A stretch of 48,824 nt of DNA from Candidatus Sumerlaeota bacterium. Its GTDB lineage: Bacteria > Sumerlaeota > Sumerlaeia > JADFCW01. Below are positions 15,859 to 24,687 of the stretch, one piece after another. The translations under genes and the position numbers were made by a program. Position 1 is the stretch's first letter. Each line of letters starts with the position of its first letter. Under the pieces are notes generated by a model. The model had not been told where the DNA came from. It worked only from the letters and a program-made list of their open reading frames with translations, and made no database searches. The DNA lies in the NCBI GenBank assembly GCA_017161705.1, contig JADFCW010000008.1, forward strand, positions 1-48,824, read 5' to 3'.

Positions 15859-17058
15859 ATGACGATCGGCGCTTTCAGCATTGTAGATTCTACCCTGCGC
15901 GAGGGCGAACAGTTCGCTTATGCGCGCTTTACCACCAAGGACAAGCAGGACATTGCCCGGGCGCTGGATGCCTTCGGCGTCGAGTATATCGAACTGAGTT
16001 CGCCCGCCTCTTCGCCGATCAGCATGCAGGACACGAAACTTCTGCTGGACCTCGGGCTGCGGGCCAAAATCGTTCCCCATCTGCGCTGCGACCGAAAAGA
16101 CATTTCCCTGGCGCTCGATAGCGGCGTGCGCGTGATTCACATGATGTTCGGCACCTCGGCGCAGCTGCAAATGTTCAGCCATGGCAAAACGATTGACTAT
16201 ATCGCAGCGCGCGCCGCCGAAATGACCCGGTTTTGCAAGGACGAAGGCTGCGAGGTCCGATTCAGCGGCGAGGATGCCTTCCGCAGCCGCACGGAAGACC
16301 TCGACCGCGTCTTCGATGCCGTCGTCGAGGCCGGCGTGGACCGCATCGGCCTGCCCGACACGGTCGGCCGTGCAACCCCCTTCGAAGTCCACGATGTCGT
16401 GTCGCGGTTTCGAAAACGGTATCCCGGCATCCAGATCGAGTTTCACTGCCACAACGACACCGGCTGTGCGATTGCCAACGCCTGGGCGGCCCTCGAAGCG
16501 GGCGCCACGCATATTGACACAACGGTCCTCGGCATCGGCGAACGAAACGGCATCACGCCCCTGGGCGGCCTGATCGCCCGGCTCTATGCCGTAGACCGCA
16601 GCCTGGTGGCCAAGTACGACCTGAAACAGCTGAAGCCGCTGGATGAATTGGTGGCGGCCAAGGTCGGCATTTCAATCCCGTTCAACAATCCGCTGACCAG
16701 TCCGACGGCCTTCTTTCACCGGGCCGGCATCCATACCAATGCGATCCTGCGAGCCCCCGAAAGCTACGAAATCTTCAACCTTGACGATTTTGGCTTGACC
16801 CGCACGCTCGATCGCGCGCATCGGTTGATCGGTAAGAATGTGATCAAATCCCGCGCGGCAGAACTGGGATTGACGCTGAGCGAGGATATCCTCTACGAGG
16901 TTACGTGGGAGATCAAGACCATGAGCGACCAGGAGCGCCTGACGCCCGAATTTGTGGACGCGCTGCTGCGCGAGGCCGCCGCCGGTCGTTTCCGCTCCTC
17001 CATGCATTTTACGCAGGAGGGCTCTACCATACCGAATTCCCTTCACAAGGAGAAATGA
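15859..17058 (+). CDS. Homocitrate synthase
   Basis: The enzyme condenses 2-oxoglutarate with acetyl-CoA to homocitrate, the first step of lysine biosynthesis through alpha-aminoadipate. The 399-aa product is a DRE-TIM metallolyase: DSTLREGEQ near residue 10, HCHNDTGCAIAN with metal-binding His196/His198, and the GERNGITPLGG block near residue 225. The last is typical of homocitrate synthases rather than isopropylmalate synthases, which have GERAGN. The ATG at 15859 has GGGGGAG 7 nt upstream; the track start at 15829 lies inside the terminator T-run. It heads the order homocitrate synthase, lysW, lysX, lysY, lysZ and is followed 2 nt later by lysW. Control by the upstream attenuator is likely. 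A citramalate-type activity is less likely but not excluded. Confidence 0.92.
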   Translation: MTIGAFSIVDSTLREGEQFAYARFTTKDKQDIARALDAFGVEYIELSSPASSPISMQDTKLLLDLGLRAKIVPHLRCDRKDISLALDSGVRVIHMMFGTSAQLQMFSHGKTIDYIAARAAEMTRFCKDEGCEVRFSGEDAFRSRTEDLDRVFDAVVEAGVDRIGLPDTVGRATPFEVHDVVSRFRKRYPGIQIEFHCHNDTGCAIANAWAALEAGATHIDTTVLGIGERNGITPLGGLIARLYAVDRSLVAKYDLKQLKPLDELVAAKVGISIPFNNPLTSPTAFFHRAGIHTNAILRAPESYEIFNLDDFGLTRTLDRAHRLIGKNVIKSRAAELGLTLSEDILYEVTWEIKTMSDQERLTPEFVDALLREAAAGRFRSSMHFTQEGSTIPNSLHKEK

Positions 17059-17060
17059 CC

Positions 17061-17228
17061 ATGCCGAACTTTATCTGCCCCGTCTGCGAAGCCGACTTGG
17101 AGTTCGACGGCGTCGAGGAAGGCGAAATCGTCGTCTGCGACGAGTGCAGCGCCGAACTCGAAATCATCAGCCTCGAACCGCCTCAACTGGCCGAGGCCCC
17201 CGAAGAAGAAGAGGACTGGGGGGAGTAG
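17061..17228 (+). CDS. lysW: LysW amino-group carrier protein
   Basis: LysW is the small acidic carrier whose C-terminal Glu is linked to the amino group of alpha-aminoadipate (or glutamate), protecting it during reduction to lysine (or ornithine). The 55-aa product has four zinc-binding Cys (CPVC near residue 6 and CDEC near 26), many acidic residues, and the diagnostic C-terminus EDWGE. Start choice: ATG 17055 overlaps the stop of the previous gene (ATGA) but lies only 2 nt after AAGGAG; ATG 17061 has the better 8-nt spacing. The track ORF at 16905 includes out-of-family upstream sequence. It is followed 178 nt later by lysX. Confidence 0.97.
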   Translation: MPNFICPVCEADLEFDGVEEGEIVVCDECSAELEIISLEPPQLAEAPEEEEDWGE

Positions 17229-17406
17229 AATCGCCAGCGGACGGCATGGCTGACACCGACAGTGAAAGAAGCCCCAACGCGGCGTGCGGCGGCGCTGCGC
17301 GGTTTTCCGCGTATGTCGGGCCGCGGCAGGAATTCCTTGTTGGACGTCCGCATGCCGCGACATGTAGTAGTTTCCAAAATCCCAAACGAATCGAGGCCAC
17401 CCTCTC

Positions 17407-18258
17407 ATGAAAATCGGCATTCTCCTTTCGCAAGTGCGCAAGGAAGAAAAACTGCTTTTCGAGGAGTTCGATCGCCGCGGCATCCCCTATGACCGCATTG
17501 ACGACCGCGAGGTTATCTTCGATCTCCATCGCAAGGACTTTTCCCACTACGACGTCGTCGTCGAGCGCTGCATCAACCACTCGCGCGCGCTGCACGCCCT
17601 CCTGATTCTCAACATGCAGGGCGTCAAGACGGTCAACACGTACGAAGTCGCCGCCGTCTGCGGCGACAAGCTCAATACCACCGTTCACCTCATCAAGGCC
17701 GGTGTTCCCTGCCCGCCCAACTTCGTGGCTTTCACCGAAGAATCGGCCCTGAAGGCCATCGAAAAGATGGGCTATCCGGTAGTGCTCAAACCGGCCGTTG
17801 GATCGTGGGGACGGCTCCTGTCGAAGGTCAACGACCGCGAGGCCGCGGAAGCGATTCTCGAGCACAAGACGGTACTCGGTTCGTATCACCACTCGATTTT
17901 CTACATCCAGAAATATGTCGAGAAACGCGGACGCGACATTCGGTCGTTTGTCGTGGGCGATAAGACAATCTGCGCCATTTATCGTACCTCGCCTCACTGG
18001 ATCACCAACACCGCCCGCGGCGGCGTGGCCGCCAACTGCCCCGTGACCGACGCGCTGAACGACATCAGCGTGCGCGCGGCGCGCGCGGTCGGCGGCGGCG
18101 TGGTCGCCATTGACATCTTCGAAACCGACGCGGGCCTCATGGTCAACGAGGTCAACTACACCATGGAGTTCCGCAACAGCATTCTTCCGACCGGCGTCAA
18201 CATCCCCGAAAAGATCGTGGACTACGTGCTGGAAGTGGCAGAGGGAAGAAAGAGTTGA
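17407..18258 (+). CDS. lysX: LysX: alpha-aminoadipate--LysW ligase (ATP-grasp)
   Basis: LysX uses ATP to form an isopeptide-type bond between the LysW C-terminal Glu and the amino group of alpha-aminoadipate. The 283-aa product shows the RimK-like ATP-grasp layout: an N-terminal domain ([17 protein letters not shown]), then [17 protein letters not shown] for nucleotide binding, [10 protein letters not shown], and [14 protein letters not shown] carrying the metal ligands. Length and order match lysine-type enzymes. Some relatives (ArgX) act on glutamate for arginine. I cannot assign specificity by eye, but the presence of argJ/argB elsewhere in the window argues for lysine. GAGG lies 10 nt before the ATG. 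The 178-nt gap after lysW shows no clear signal. Confidence 0.93.
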   Translation: MKIGILLSQVRKEEKLLFEEFDRRGIPYDRIDDREVIFDLHRKDFSHYDVVVERCINHSRALHALLILNMQGVKTVNTYEVAAVCGDKLNTTVHLIKAGVPCPPNFVAFTEESALKAIEKMGYPVVLKPAVGSWGRLLSKVNDREAAEAILEHKTVLGSYHHSIFYIQKYVEKRGRDIRSFVVGDKTICAIYRTSPHWITNTARGGVAANCPVTDALNDISVRAARAVGGGVVAIDIFETDAGLMVNEVNYTMEFRNSILPTGVNIPEKIVDYVLEVAEGRKS

Positions 18259-18335
18259 ACAACCTCCTGTGCCATTTCATCGGAAAAATTACACGTCCAA
18301 TTCTCCCAGATTGATTCGTATGGAAAGGAATCGGA

Positions 18336-19382
18336 ATGAGCGAAAAACTGAAAGTGTCCATCGTTGGCGCCTCCGGATACGCCGGCGGCGAGTTGCTTCG
18401 CATCCTGATGTTCCATCCCCGCGTCGAGCTCAAACAAGCCTCGTCGGAGAGCCATCCGGGGCGGCCGATCCACAGCGTCCATGCCAATTTGCGCGGCCTC
18501 CTGCCGATGAAATACTGCAAGTACGACGAGCTCGAAAATGCCGACATCATTTTTGCCGCCGTCCCTCACCACGTCAGCATGAAAATCATGCCGCAGCTAC
18601 GCACGAAGGCCAAGAAGATCATTGACCTCAGTGCCGACTTCCGCCTGCGCGACCCCAAACTGTACGAACTGTGGTATGGCGTGCCCCACGAGGCCCCCGA
18701 CCTGCTAAAGGAATTTGTCTATGGCGTGGTCGAGGTCAACCGGCCCAACATCATCGGCGCCGATCTCGTGGCCGGCGCCGGCTGCAACGCCACCGCCACG
18801 ATTCTCGGCGTCTATCCGCTGGTCAAAGCAGGTGTCCCGATCAAACACATTCTCGCCGATATCAAGGCCGGCTCGTCCGAAGGCGGCAAAAAGCCGTCCG
18901 AGGCCTCGCACCACCCCGAACGTGCCGGCTGTGTCCGTTCCTTCATGCCCACCGGTCATCGTCACACCGCCGAAGTGCTCCAACTGCTCGGCAGCACCGA
19001 CCCGCACCTGGTGGAAATGTCCGTCACGGCGATTGACATGGTGCGGGGAATTCTGGCGACCATCCACGTCACGACCGAAACCCGGCTGACCGAGAAAGAC
19101 CTCTGGAAGCTGTTCCGCGACGCTTACAAGGACAGTCCGTTTGTCCGCATCGTCAAGGACAAGCAGGGAATTTTCCGCTATCCGGAACCGAAGATTCTCG
19201 CTGGCTCGAACTACTGCGACGTCGGGTTCGAGGTGGACGAACGTACGGGTCGTGTTGTGATCATTTCAGCCATAGATAACTTGATGAAGGGCGCGTCGGG
19301 CAACTGCGTGCAGGCAATGAACCTCATGTGCGGCTGGCCGGAAACCGCGGGACTGGAGTTTCCGGGCCTCCATCCGGTGTAA
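18336..19382 (+). CDS. lysY: LysY/ArgC-type [LysW]-aminoadipate semialdehyde (or N-acetylglutamyl-phosphate) reductase
   Basis: The 348-aa NADPH-dependent reductase converts the LysW-bound aminoadipyl phosphate to the semialdehyde. The Rossmann motif SIVGASGYAGGELLR is near the N-terminus and the catalytic Cys150 sits in VAGAGCNATA. MPTGHRHTAEV and the SAIDNLMKGASGNCVQAMN ending are typical of ArgC/LysY. AAGGA lies 6 nt before the ATG. It follows lysX by 77 nt and precedes lysZ by 13 nt. No other argC is in the window although argJ and argB are, so this enzyme may serve both arginine and lysine synthesis, as reported for some LysY proteins. That dual role is inference. Confidence 0.93.
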   Translation: MSEKLKVSIVGASGYAGGELLRILMFHPRVELKQASSESHPGRPIHSVHANLRGLLPMKYCKYDELENADIIFAAVPHHVSMKIMPQLRTKAKKIIDLSADFRLRDPKLYELWYGVPHEAPDLLKEFVYGVVEVNRPNIIGADLVAGAGCNATATILGVYPLVKAGVPIKHILADIKAGSSEGGKKPSEASHHPERAGCVRSFMPTGHRHTAEVLQLLGSTDPHLVEMSVTAIDMVRGILATIHVTTETRLTEKDLWKLFRDAYKDSPFVRIVKDKQGIFRYPEPKILAGSNYCDVGFEVDERTGRVVIISAIDNLMKGASGNCVQAMNLMCGWPETAGLEFPGLHPV

Positions 19383-19395
19383 AGAGAAAGCGAGG

Positions 19396-20208
19396 ATGCC
19401 GCTGATGATTGTCATTAAGATCGGCGGGAGCGAGGGGACGGATTTCGCGGCGATCTGCGCCGATGTCGCTGCGCGCATTGCCGCCGGCGAGAAGTTCGTC
19501 CTCGTCCATGGCGGATCGAACGAAACCAACCAGCTAAGCGAAGCACTCGGCCACCCGCCGCGGTTCGTTACCTCGGTCTCCGGACAGGTCAGCCGCTATA
19601 CCGACCGCAAGACGCTCGAAATGTTTATCATGGCCGTCGCCGGAAAAGTGAACACCCTCCTGGTCGAAGCCTTGCAGCGGAACGGCGTGAACGCAATCGG
19701 CCTTACGGGACTGGACGGCCGGCTGCTCGAGGCCAAACGCAAGGACACCATCAAGGTTGTCGAAGACGGCAAGACAAAAATTCTCCGCGACGACTACACA
19801 GGTAAAATCGAAAAGGTCAACGTGGCGCTGCTCCAGAGCCTTCTGATGCAGGGCTACACCCCCGTCGTGGCGCCGCTGGCCATCTCAACCACCCATGACG
19901 CGGTCAACGTGGACGGCGACCGCGCCGCCGCGATGATCGCCGGCGCTTTGGCTGCCGATATGCTGATTGTTTTCTCGAACGTGCCCGGCCTTCTGCGCGA
20001 CGTCAACGATCCGGCGTCGCTGATCGGCGAAATTCCGCGCGAACGCCTTGAAGAGTTCGCGCAGTTCGCCAAAGGTCGGATGAAAAAGAAAATCATGGGA
20101 ACCGGCGAGGCCCTGGCCGGCGGCGTCAAAGAAATCCGCCTCGCCGACGGCCGTGTCGCTCATCCTCTCCAGAACGCCCTCGAAGGCCGTTGCACGGTGA
20201 TTCACTGA
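19396..20208 (+). CDS. lysZ: LysZ: [LysW]-aminoadipate kinase
   Basis: LysZ phosphorylates the side-chain carboxylate of LysW-bound alpha-aminoadipate. The 270-aa product has the amino-acid kinase fold with IVIKIGGSEG at the N-terminus, VLVHGGSNETNQL, VNVDGDRAAAMIAGAL, and GRMKKKIMGTGEAL in the position where ArgB has its C-terminal Lys motif. It lacks the N-terminal helix of the ArgB at 1661. The start could be ATG 19396 or ATG 19405 (MIVIKIGG); the latter has GAGG 9 nt upstream and matches known LysZ N-termini, while the former follows GAGG directly. It is the last clear lysine gene of the run. The homoaconitase and aminotransferase/deacetylase steps (LysT, LysU, LysJ, LysK) are not in the window. 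Confidence 0.93.
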   Translation: MPLMIVIKIGGSEGTDFAAICADVAARIAAGEKFVLVHGGSNETNQLSEALGHPPRFVTSVSGQVSRYTDRKTLEMFIMAVAGKVNTLLVEALQRNGVNAIGLTGLDGRLLEAKRKDTIKVVEDGKTKILRDDYTGKIEKVNVALLQSLLMQGYTPVVAPLAISTTHDAVNVDGDRAAAMIAGALAADMLIVFSNVPGLLRDVNDPASLIGEIPRERLEEFAQFAKGRMKKKIMGTGEALAGGVKEIRLADGRVAHPLQNALEGRCTVIH

Positions 20209-20212
20209 GGTC

Positions 20213-20267
20213 CAACAAGTCGGGCAGATCGGACAAGTCGGACAAGTCAGAGAACTCGGACAAAAAA
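20213..20267. repeat. 9-bp tandem repeat array between lysZ and surE
   Basis: The units CAACAAGTC, GGGCAGATC, GGACAAGTC, GGACAAGTC, AGAGAACTC, GGACAAAAA have an exact period of 9. The consensus GGACAAGTC is the reverse complement of GACTTGTCC found in the arrays at 23342 and 24629. It creates an artefactual Ser/Asp/Lys-rich N-terminal extension in the surE track ORF. Confidence 0.75.
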
Positions 20268-20282
20268 CAGGATATCCATCAC

Positions 20283-21134
20283 GTGGCCCCAAAGCCCAAA
20301 ATCCTCCTGACCAACGACGACGGCGCGGACGCCCCTGGCCTCTGGGCGCTCTTCAACGAGATCGCTGCAATTGCCGAGCCTGTCATCGTCGCGCCGGCAT
20401 CCGAGCGCAGCGCTTCCGGCCACGCGATCACGGTGCGACGCCCCATGGCCCTGAGCGAAATTTACCGCCGCGGCCGCCGCGTCGGCTTCCGGCTCGACGG
20501 CACGCCTGCCGACTGCGTCAAACTCGCCGTCACCTACTTGTATCGCAAGCAACTGGCCATGGTCATCTCCGGAATCAACTGGGGCGCCAACGTCGGCAAC
20601 AACGTCATCTACTCCGGCACCGTAGCCGCCGCCATCGAGGCCGCCATGTTCGGTCTGCCTGCCATGGCCGTTTCGCTGCGCGACGAAGCGGCCCCGCCCG
20701 TTCACTTCGAGACCGCCGCACGCGTTGCCCGCCGCCTTGCCCTGGATCTGCTGGCTTGTCCTCTTCCCTGCGGCACTACCCTCAACGTCAATGTGCCCAA
20801 TCTGCCTTTGCGCAAAGTTGCCGGCATTCGCGTCGCCCGACAGGGAACGGAAATCTACACCGATCACTTTGTGGCCGCGCAGGACGCCGACGGCAAGGTC
20901 CATGTCTCCAACCTCGGCGACCAGCGCTTGCCCACCGCCTCGCGCGAGCATCCCTATGACGACCATGCGCTGGCCGACCGCCGGATCTCCCTCACCCCTC
21001 TCCATTACGATCTGACCAATCACGCCGCGATCGAAACCCTTCAGGAAAGATTCGCCCGGTTCAACTGGGCTGCCGATACGGTCGGCAAGACGAACCGCAA
21101 GCGCTCGGCCCTGCGCAAACCCGCCCGCTCGTAA
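20283..21134 (+). CDS. surE: 5'/3'-nucleotidase SurE
   Basis: SurE is a metal-dependent phosphatase acting on nucleoside monophosphates and other phosphoesters, linked to stationary-phase survival. The 283-aa product starts with KILLTNDDGADAPG, where the two Asp bind metal, followed by VIVAPASERSASGHA and SGINWGANVGNNVIYSGTVAAA, all SurE hallmarks. The track ORF starts at 20190 inside lysZ, but its first 30 residues are translated 9-bp repeat. The GTG at 20283, 10 nt after AGGA, begins just before the conserved fold and is preferred. It closes the lys-gene run by position but has no known role in lysine synthesis. Its C-terminal tail is rich in basic residues. Confidence 0.93.
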   Translation: MAPKPKILLTNDDGADAPGLWALFNEIAAIAEPVIVAPASERSASGHAITVRRPMALSEIYRRGRRVGFRLDGTPADCVKLAVTYLYRKQLAMVISGINWGANVGNNVIYSGTVAAAIEAAMFGLPAMAVSLRDEAAPPVHFETAARVARRLALDLLACPLPCGTTLNVNVPNLPLRKVAGIRVARQGTEIYTDHFVAAQDADGKVHVSNLGDQRLPTASREHPYDDHALADRRISLTPLHYDLTNHAAIETLQERFARFNWAADTVGKTNRKRSALRKPARS

Positions 21135-21267
21135 ATTCTGTCCGCTCCGAACATCTCATCCCCGCTGTCGCCAAAACCACCTTCCCGCTTGACACCCACC
21201 CCAATCGGCCCAACCATCAGTTGGTTTTGCGCGCGAGTTCATTTCCTGGGGTCTGAATGAGAAACCC

Positions 21268-21768
21268 ATGCCGCCCAAGATTAAAATCGCCATCTATCCG
21301 GGAACGTTCGATCCAATTACCAACGGCCACGCCGATCTGATCCAGCGCAGCTCGCACATGTTCGACCGCGTGATCGTGGCTGTGACGGAAAATCCGGCCA
21401 AAAAGGTCACGTTCCCTATCGAGGAGCGCTTGGCGATGATCCGGGAAACCATCGCCGAGTGGCCGACAGTGTCGGTCGAGGCATTCGACGGTCTGACAGT
21501 GGAGTTTGCGCGAAGCGTCGGCGCGCGCTACATTGTGCGGGGCTTGCGCGCCGTCGGCGATTTCGACTACGAGCTGCAGATGGGCATGATGAACCGGCAG
21601 CTGGCGCCCGAAGTCGAGACCGTCTTTCTGGTTCCGGCTGCCGAATACATCTTTGTCAGTTCCACTCTGGTCAAAGACGTCATTCGGCTGGGCGGCAGCG
21701 TGTCGAACTTCGTGCCGCCGCCGGTCGAAAAACGCCTGCTCGAACGCCTCGCACCGCCGGAGAAGTGA
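21268..21768 (+). CDS. coaD: Phosphopantetheine adenylyltransferase
   Basis: CoaD transfers AMP from ATP to 4'-phosphopantetheine, the fourth of five steps to coenzyme A. The 166-aa product is full length and has AIYPGTFDPITNGHADLI with the T/HxGH nucleotidyltransferase motif (His21), YIVRGLRAVGDFDYE, and FVSSTLVKDV in place of the usual ISSTxVR signature. The ribosome site is weak (TGAGAAACCC before the ATG). It follows surE by 133 nt and precedes a DUF1841 gene. Confidence 0.96.
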   Translation: MPPKIKIAIYPGTFDPITNGHADLIQRSSHMFDRVIVAVTENPAKKVTFPIEERLAMIRETIAEWPTVSVEAFDGLTVEFARSVGARYIVRGLRAVGDFDYELQMGMMNRQLAPEVETVFLVPAAEYIFVSSTLVKDVIRLGGSVSNFVPPPVEKRLLERLAPPEK

Positions 21769-21865
21769 GGCCCCCAAACGTCCGCCGACGGCTCACTCCA
21801 GAAGGGAGAAACCCGCCGGCCATACTGCGCTCGAAAGCATGGCGCCAGGGCAAAGGAGCACGACT

Positions 21866-22297
21866 ATGGATGAGGACATCCACTACAAAGAACTCGCGCT
21901 GCTCAACCGCGCCTACATGGCCGAGGTCTGGCGCAAACTCAACGACAACGAGGATATGACTGTTGAGGAAGACCTCCTGGCCGAGCAGATGCAGGCCCAC
22001 CCGGAATACGCCAGTTTCTGGGAAGACGAGGAGATGCTCGAGCATCAGTTCGACCCCGAACGCGAGGAGAATCCCTTTCTTCACATCTCGCTCCACGTGA
22101 TGCTCGAACGCCAGATCACGTCCAATAATCCGTCCTATGTGCGGGCGGCCGTCGAGCGCCTCGAAGCGCGCGGCGAAGACCCCCACGAAGTGCGCCATGC
22201 TCTTCTCCGCATTCTCGTAGGAGAGATCTGGCAGGTTCTGTCGGGCAAGGGCCCCTTCAACGAAAAACGTTACCGCAGGGAGATCGAGAAACTCTGA
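21866..22297 (+). CDS. DUF1841-family protein
   Basis: The 143-aa acidic protein belongs to DUF1841 by its core: [23 protein letters not shown], followed by a helical [16 protein letters not shown] segment and a basic end. No enzymatic motif is visible and the family has no established function that I know of. The ATG at 21866 follows AAAGGAG by 7 nt; the track ORF at 21653 includes coaD shadow sequence. Its stop overlaps the start of the phosphotransacetylase gene (TGATG), so the two are translationally coupled. Confidence 0.8.
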   Translation: MDEDIHYKELALLNRAYMAEVWRKLNDNEDMTVEEDLLAEQMQAHPEYASFWEDEEMLEHQFDPEREENPFLHISLHVMLERQITSNNPSYVRAAVERLEARGEDPHEVRHALLRILVGEIWQVLSGKGPFNEKRYRREIEKL

Positions 22298-23337
22298 TGG
22301 CCATGCATCTTGTTCTCAGCCGGCTTTACGACCGCGTACGCGGAACGGGAAAAACCGTTGTTTTGCCTGAGGGCACGGATGTGCGCGTCCAGCGGGCAGC
22401 CGTCCGCGCCGTCGAACTTCAGGTCTGCCGTCCCGTGTTGCTCGGCGAACCGTCGGCCGTGCGCGAAGCCGCTGCCCGCGAGCAGATCAATCTCGGCGCC
22501 ATTGACATCGTGGACCCCAAAACCGCGCCCGAATTCCCGGCCTACTGCCAGCGCTTCATCGAGTTGCGCGCCGCTCGCGGCAAAACCGTCCGCCCCAAAT
22601 CCGCCGAAACCATGATGAGCGATCCGCTGTTTTATGCCGCCATGATGGTGCGGGAGGGAGCGGCCGACGCGGCGGTCGGCGGCGCCGTCAACACCACCGC
22701 CAACGTTGTCCGCGCCGCGCTCTATATTATCGGTCTGCGCGAAGGCGTCAACACCATCACCAGTCTGTTTCTCATGCTGTTTGCCGACCGCTCGATCGGC
22801 CACGAGGGGGCACTGGTTTACGCCGACGGCGGTGTCGTGCCCGATCCGACCGCCGAGCAACTGGCCGAAATCACCCTGCTTGCCGCTGCCGAGACACGCC
22901 TGCTCCTCAACCTCGAACCCCGCGTGGCCCTGCTGTCGTTCTCGACGCGCGGCAGCGCCTCGCATCCCGCTATTGACAAGGTCAGGCAGGCCACAGCGCT
23001 GGTGCGCCAGCGCGATCCCCGGCTGTGCGTGGACGGCGAATTGCAGGTGGACGCCGCGCTCGTGCCGCACGTGGCCGCTCGCAAATGCCCCGACAGCGTG
23101 CTCGGCGGCCGGGCGAATGTCCTGATCTTCCCCGACCTGAACGCCGGCAATATCGTCTATAAAGCGACAGAGCGCCTCGCACGCGCCGAAGCCTACGGCC
23201 CCATCCTGCTGGGCCTGAACCACCCGATGAACGATCTGTCGCGCGGTTGCAAATGGGAGGACATCCTCGCCAGTATAATCATCGCTATTGTTCAAGGGCA
23301 AGCCAGGTGCCCAGCTGGCTTTTCCCCCAGCGAATAG
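22297..23337 (+). CDS. pta: Phosphate acetyltransferase (Pta catalytic domain)
   Basis: The enzyme interconverts acetyl-CoA and acetyl phosphate. The 346-aa protein is the catalytic domain only, with no N-terminal DRTGG regulatory region. It has [15 protein letters not shown] near the start, [20 protein letters not shown], and [22 protein letters not shown], characteristic of the PTA/phosphate butyryltransferase family. The C-terminal [18 protein letters not shown] is also typical of Pta. Acetate kinase is not in the window. The start codon overlaps the DUF1841 stop by one base. Phosphobutyryltransferase is the main alternative. Confidence 0.88.
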   Translation: MAMHLVLSRLYDRVRGTGKTVVLPEGTDVRVQRAAVRAVELQVCRPVLLGEPSAVREAAAREQINLGAIDIVDPKTAPEFPAYCQRFIELRAARGKTVRPKSAETMMSDPLFYAAMMVREGAADAAVGGAVNTTANVVRAALYIIGLREGVNTITSLFLMLFADRSIGHEGALVYADGGVVPDPTAEQLAEITLLAAAETRLLLNLEPRVALLSFSTRGSASHPAIDKVRQATALVRQRDPRLCVDGELQVDAALVPHVAARKCPDSVLGGRANVLIFPDLNAGNIVYKATERLARAEAYGPILLGLNHPMNDLSRGCKWEDILASIIIAIVQGQARCPAGFSPSE

Positions 23338-23341
23338 GTCT

Positions 23342-23386
23342 GACTTGTCCAACCTGTCCGGCCTGTCCGACCCGACCGACTCGTTC
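23342..23386. repeat. 9-bp tandem repeat array before Gfo/Idh (B)
   Basis: The units GACTTGTCC, AACCTGTCC, GGCCTGTCC, GACCCGACC, GACTCGTTC have a strict period of 9. The array lies directly upstream of the GGAGG ribosome site of the next gene, so it would be in the 5' untranslated region. Confidence 0.75.
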
Positions 23387-23405
23387 GGATTTCACGGAGG
23401 CTCCA

Positions 23406-24611
23406 ATGAAAACTCCATCATTCCAAAGCAAGTTTCACCGCCGCGCGTTTTTGGCGGGAGCCGCGGCAACGACCTTTACGATTGTCAAGCCCTCGCTCGT
23501 CTGCGGCAGTGCGGCGAATTCGGCCATCGCGCTCGGCATGATCGGCTGCGGCGGGCGAGGCAACTGGATCGCCAAACTGTTTCCGGCCAACGCCGACTAT
23601 CGCTGGGTCGCCTGCGCCGACTATTTTCAGGATCGCGTGGATGCCTTCGGCAGTAAGAACGCCGTCCCCGCCGACCGCCGCTATACGACCCTTTCGTGCC
23701 ACAAGAAACTGCTCGAAAGCCCGGTGGACGCCGTGGTCATCGAGTCGCCGCCGTATTTTCACCCCGAACATGCCGCGGCCGCGGTCGAAGCCGGCAAGCA
23801 TGTCTTCCTCGCCAAACCGATTGCCATTGACGTCCCCGGCTGTCTGAGTATCGCCGAGTCGGGCAGGAAGGCCGCGTCGAAGAATCTGGTCTTCCTCGTG
23901 GATTTTCAAACCCGCGCCAACGAGCTCTATCGCGAAGCCGCGCGCCGGGTCCACGCCGGCGACATCGGCCGCATTGTCTGCGCCGAATCGCACTATCCGT
24001 GGGCCGGCGGCACGGGGGGCATAAATGGCAAAACCCCCGAAGAGCGGATGCGCTACTGGCACAACACGCTCGAATTCTGCGGCGATGTCATCGTCGAACA
24101 GGACATTCACGCACTCGACGTCGCCACATGGTTCCTCCACGCCGATCCCGTGGCCGCCGTCGGGCGCGGCGGACGGACGCTGCGCAAGGTCGGCAATACC
24201 TGGGATCACTTCTCGATCACCTACACCTTCCCCAACGACGTGATCCTGACTCACAGCTCGATCAAGATGATCCCCGGCTGTAAGGACGAAATTCGCTGCC
24301 GGGTGTTTGGCAGCGACGGCATGGTCGGAAGCGACTACTATACCGAGGTATGGATTCGCGGCAGGAAGCCCTACGAGGGCGGTTCAGTCGGAAACCTTTA
24401 CACCACTGGCGCGGAAAACAACATTGTCGAGTTTCACCGCTGCATCACAACGCGCGACTACACCAATCCGACCGTCGCACCGTCGGTCAGATCGAACCTG
24501 ACCGCTGTGCTGGGCCGCATGGCCGCCTATTCCGGCAAACCAGTGACGTGGGACGAGATGCTGAAAACCGGTGAAAAGCTCGAGCCGGATTTGACAGGAT
24601 TGAAGACATAA
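23406..24611 (+). CDS. Gfo/Idh/MocA-family oxidoreductase with Tat signal (B)
   Basis: The 401-aa product has a twin-arginine signal (KFHRRAFLAGAAATTF), then a Rossmann fold (ALGMIGCGGRGNWIA), the block LAKPIAIDVPG in place of EKP, and VIVEQDIHALDVATWF in the substrate/metal region. It is probably exported folded with bound cofactor and acts on a sugar or glycoside. The ATG at 23406 has GGAGG 5 nt upstream; the track start at 23247 covers pta sequence and the repeat. Repeat arrays flank the gene on both sides (23342 and 24629). It follows pta by 68 nt. The substrate is unknown. Confidence 0.87.
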   Translation: MKTPSFQSKFHRRAFLAGAAATTFTIVKPSLVCGSAANSAIALGMIGCGGRGNWIAKLFPANADYRWVACADYFQDRVDAFGSKNAVPADRRYTTLSCHKKLLESPVDAVVIESPPYFHPEHAAAAVEAGKHVFLAKPIAIDVPGCLSIAESGRKAASKNLVFLVDFQTRANELYREAARRVHAGDIGRIVCAESHYPWAGGTGGINGKTPEERMRYWHNTLEFCGDVIVEQDIHALDVATWFLHADPVAAVGRGGRTLRKVGNTWDHFSITYTFPNDVILTHSSIKMIPGCKDEIRCRVFGSDGMVGSDYYTEVWIRGRKPYEGGSVGNLYTTGAENNIVEFHRCITTRDYTNPTVAPSVRSNLTAVLGRMAAYSGKPVTWDEMLKTGEKLEPDLTGLKT

Positions 24612-24628
24612 AGAAATCTGCCCCCTCC

Positions 24629-24673
24629 GCCTTGTCCGCTCCGTCCGATCTGTCCGGCTCGCCCGACGCGGCG
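24629..24673. repeat. 9-bp tandem repeat array after Gfo/Idh (B)
   Basis: The units GCCTTGTCC, GCTCCGTCC, GATCTGTCC, GGCTCGCCC, GACGCGGCG have a period of 9 and decay toward the 3' end. The array lies between two convergent genes. Confidence 0.65.
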
Positions 24674-24687
24674 CGGGGTCCGTCTCG

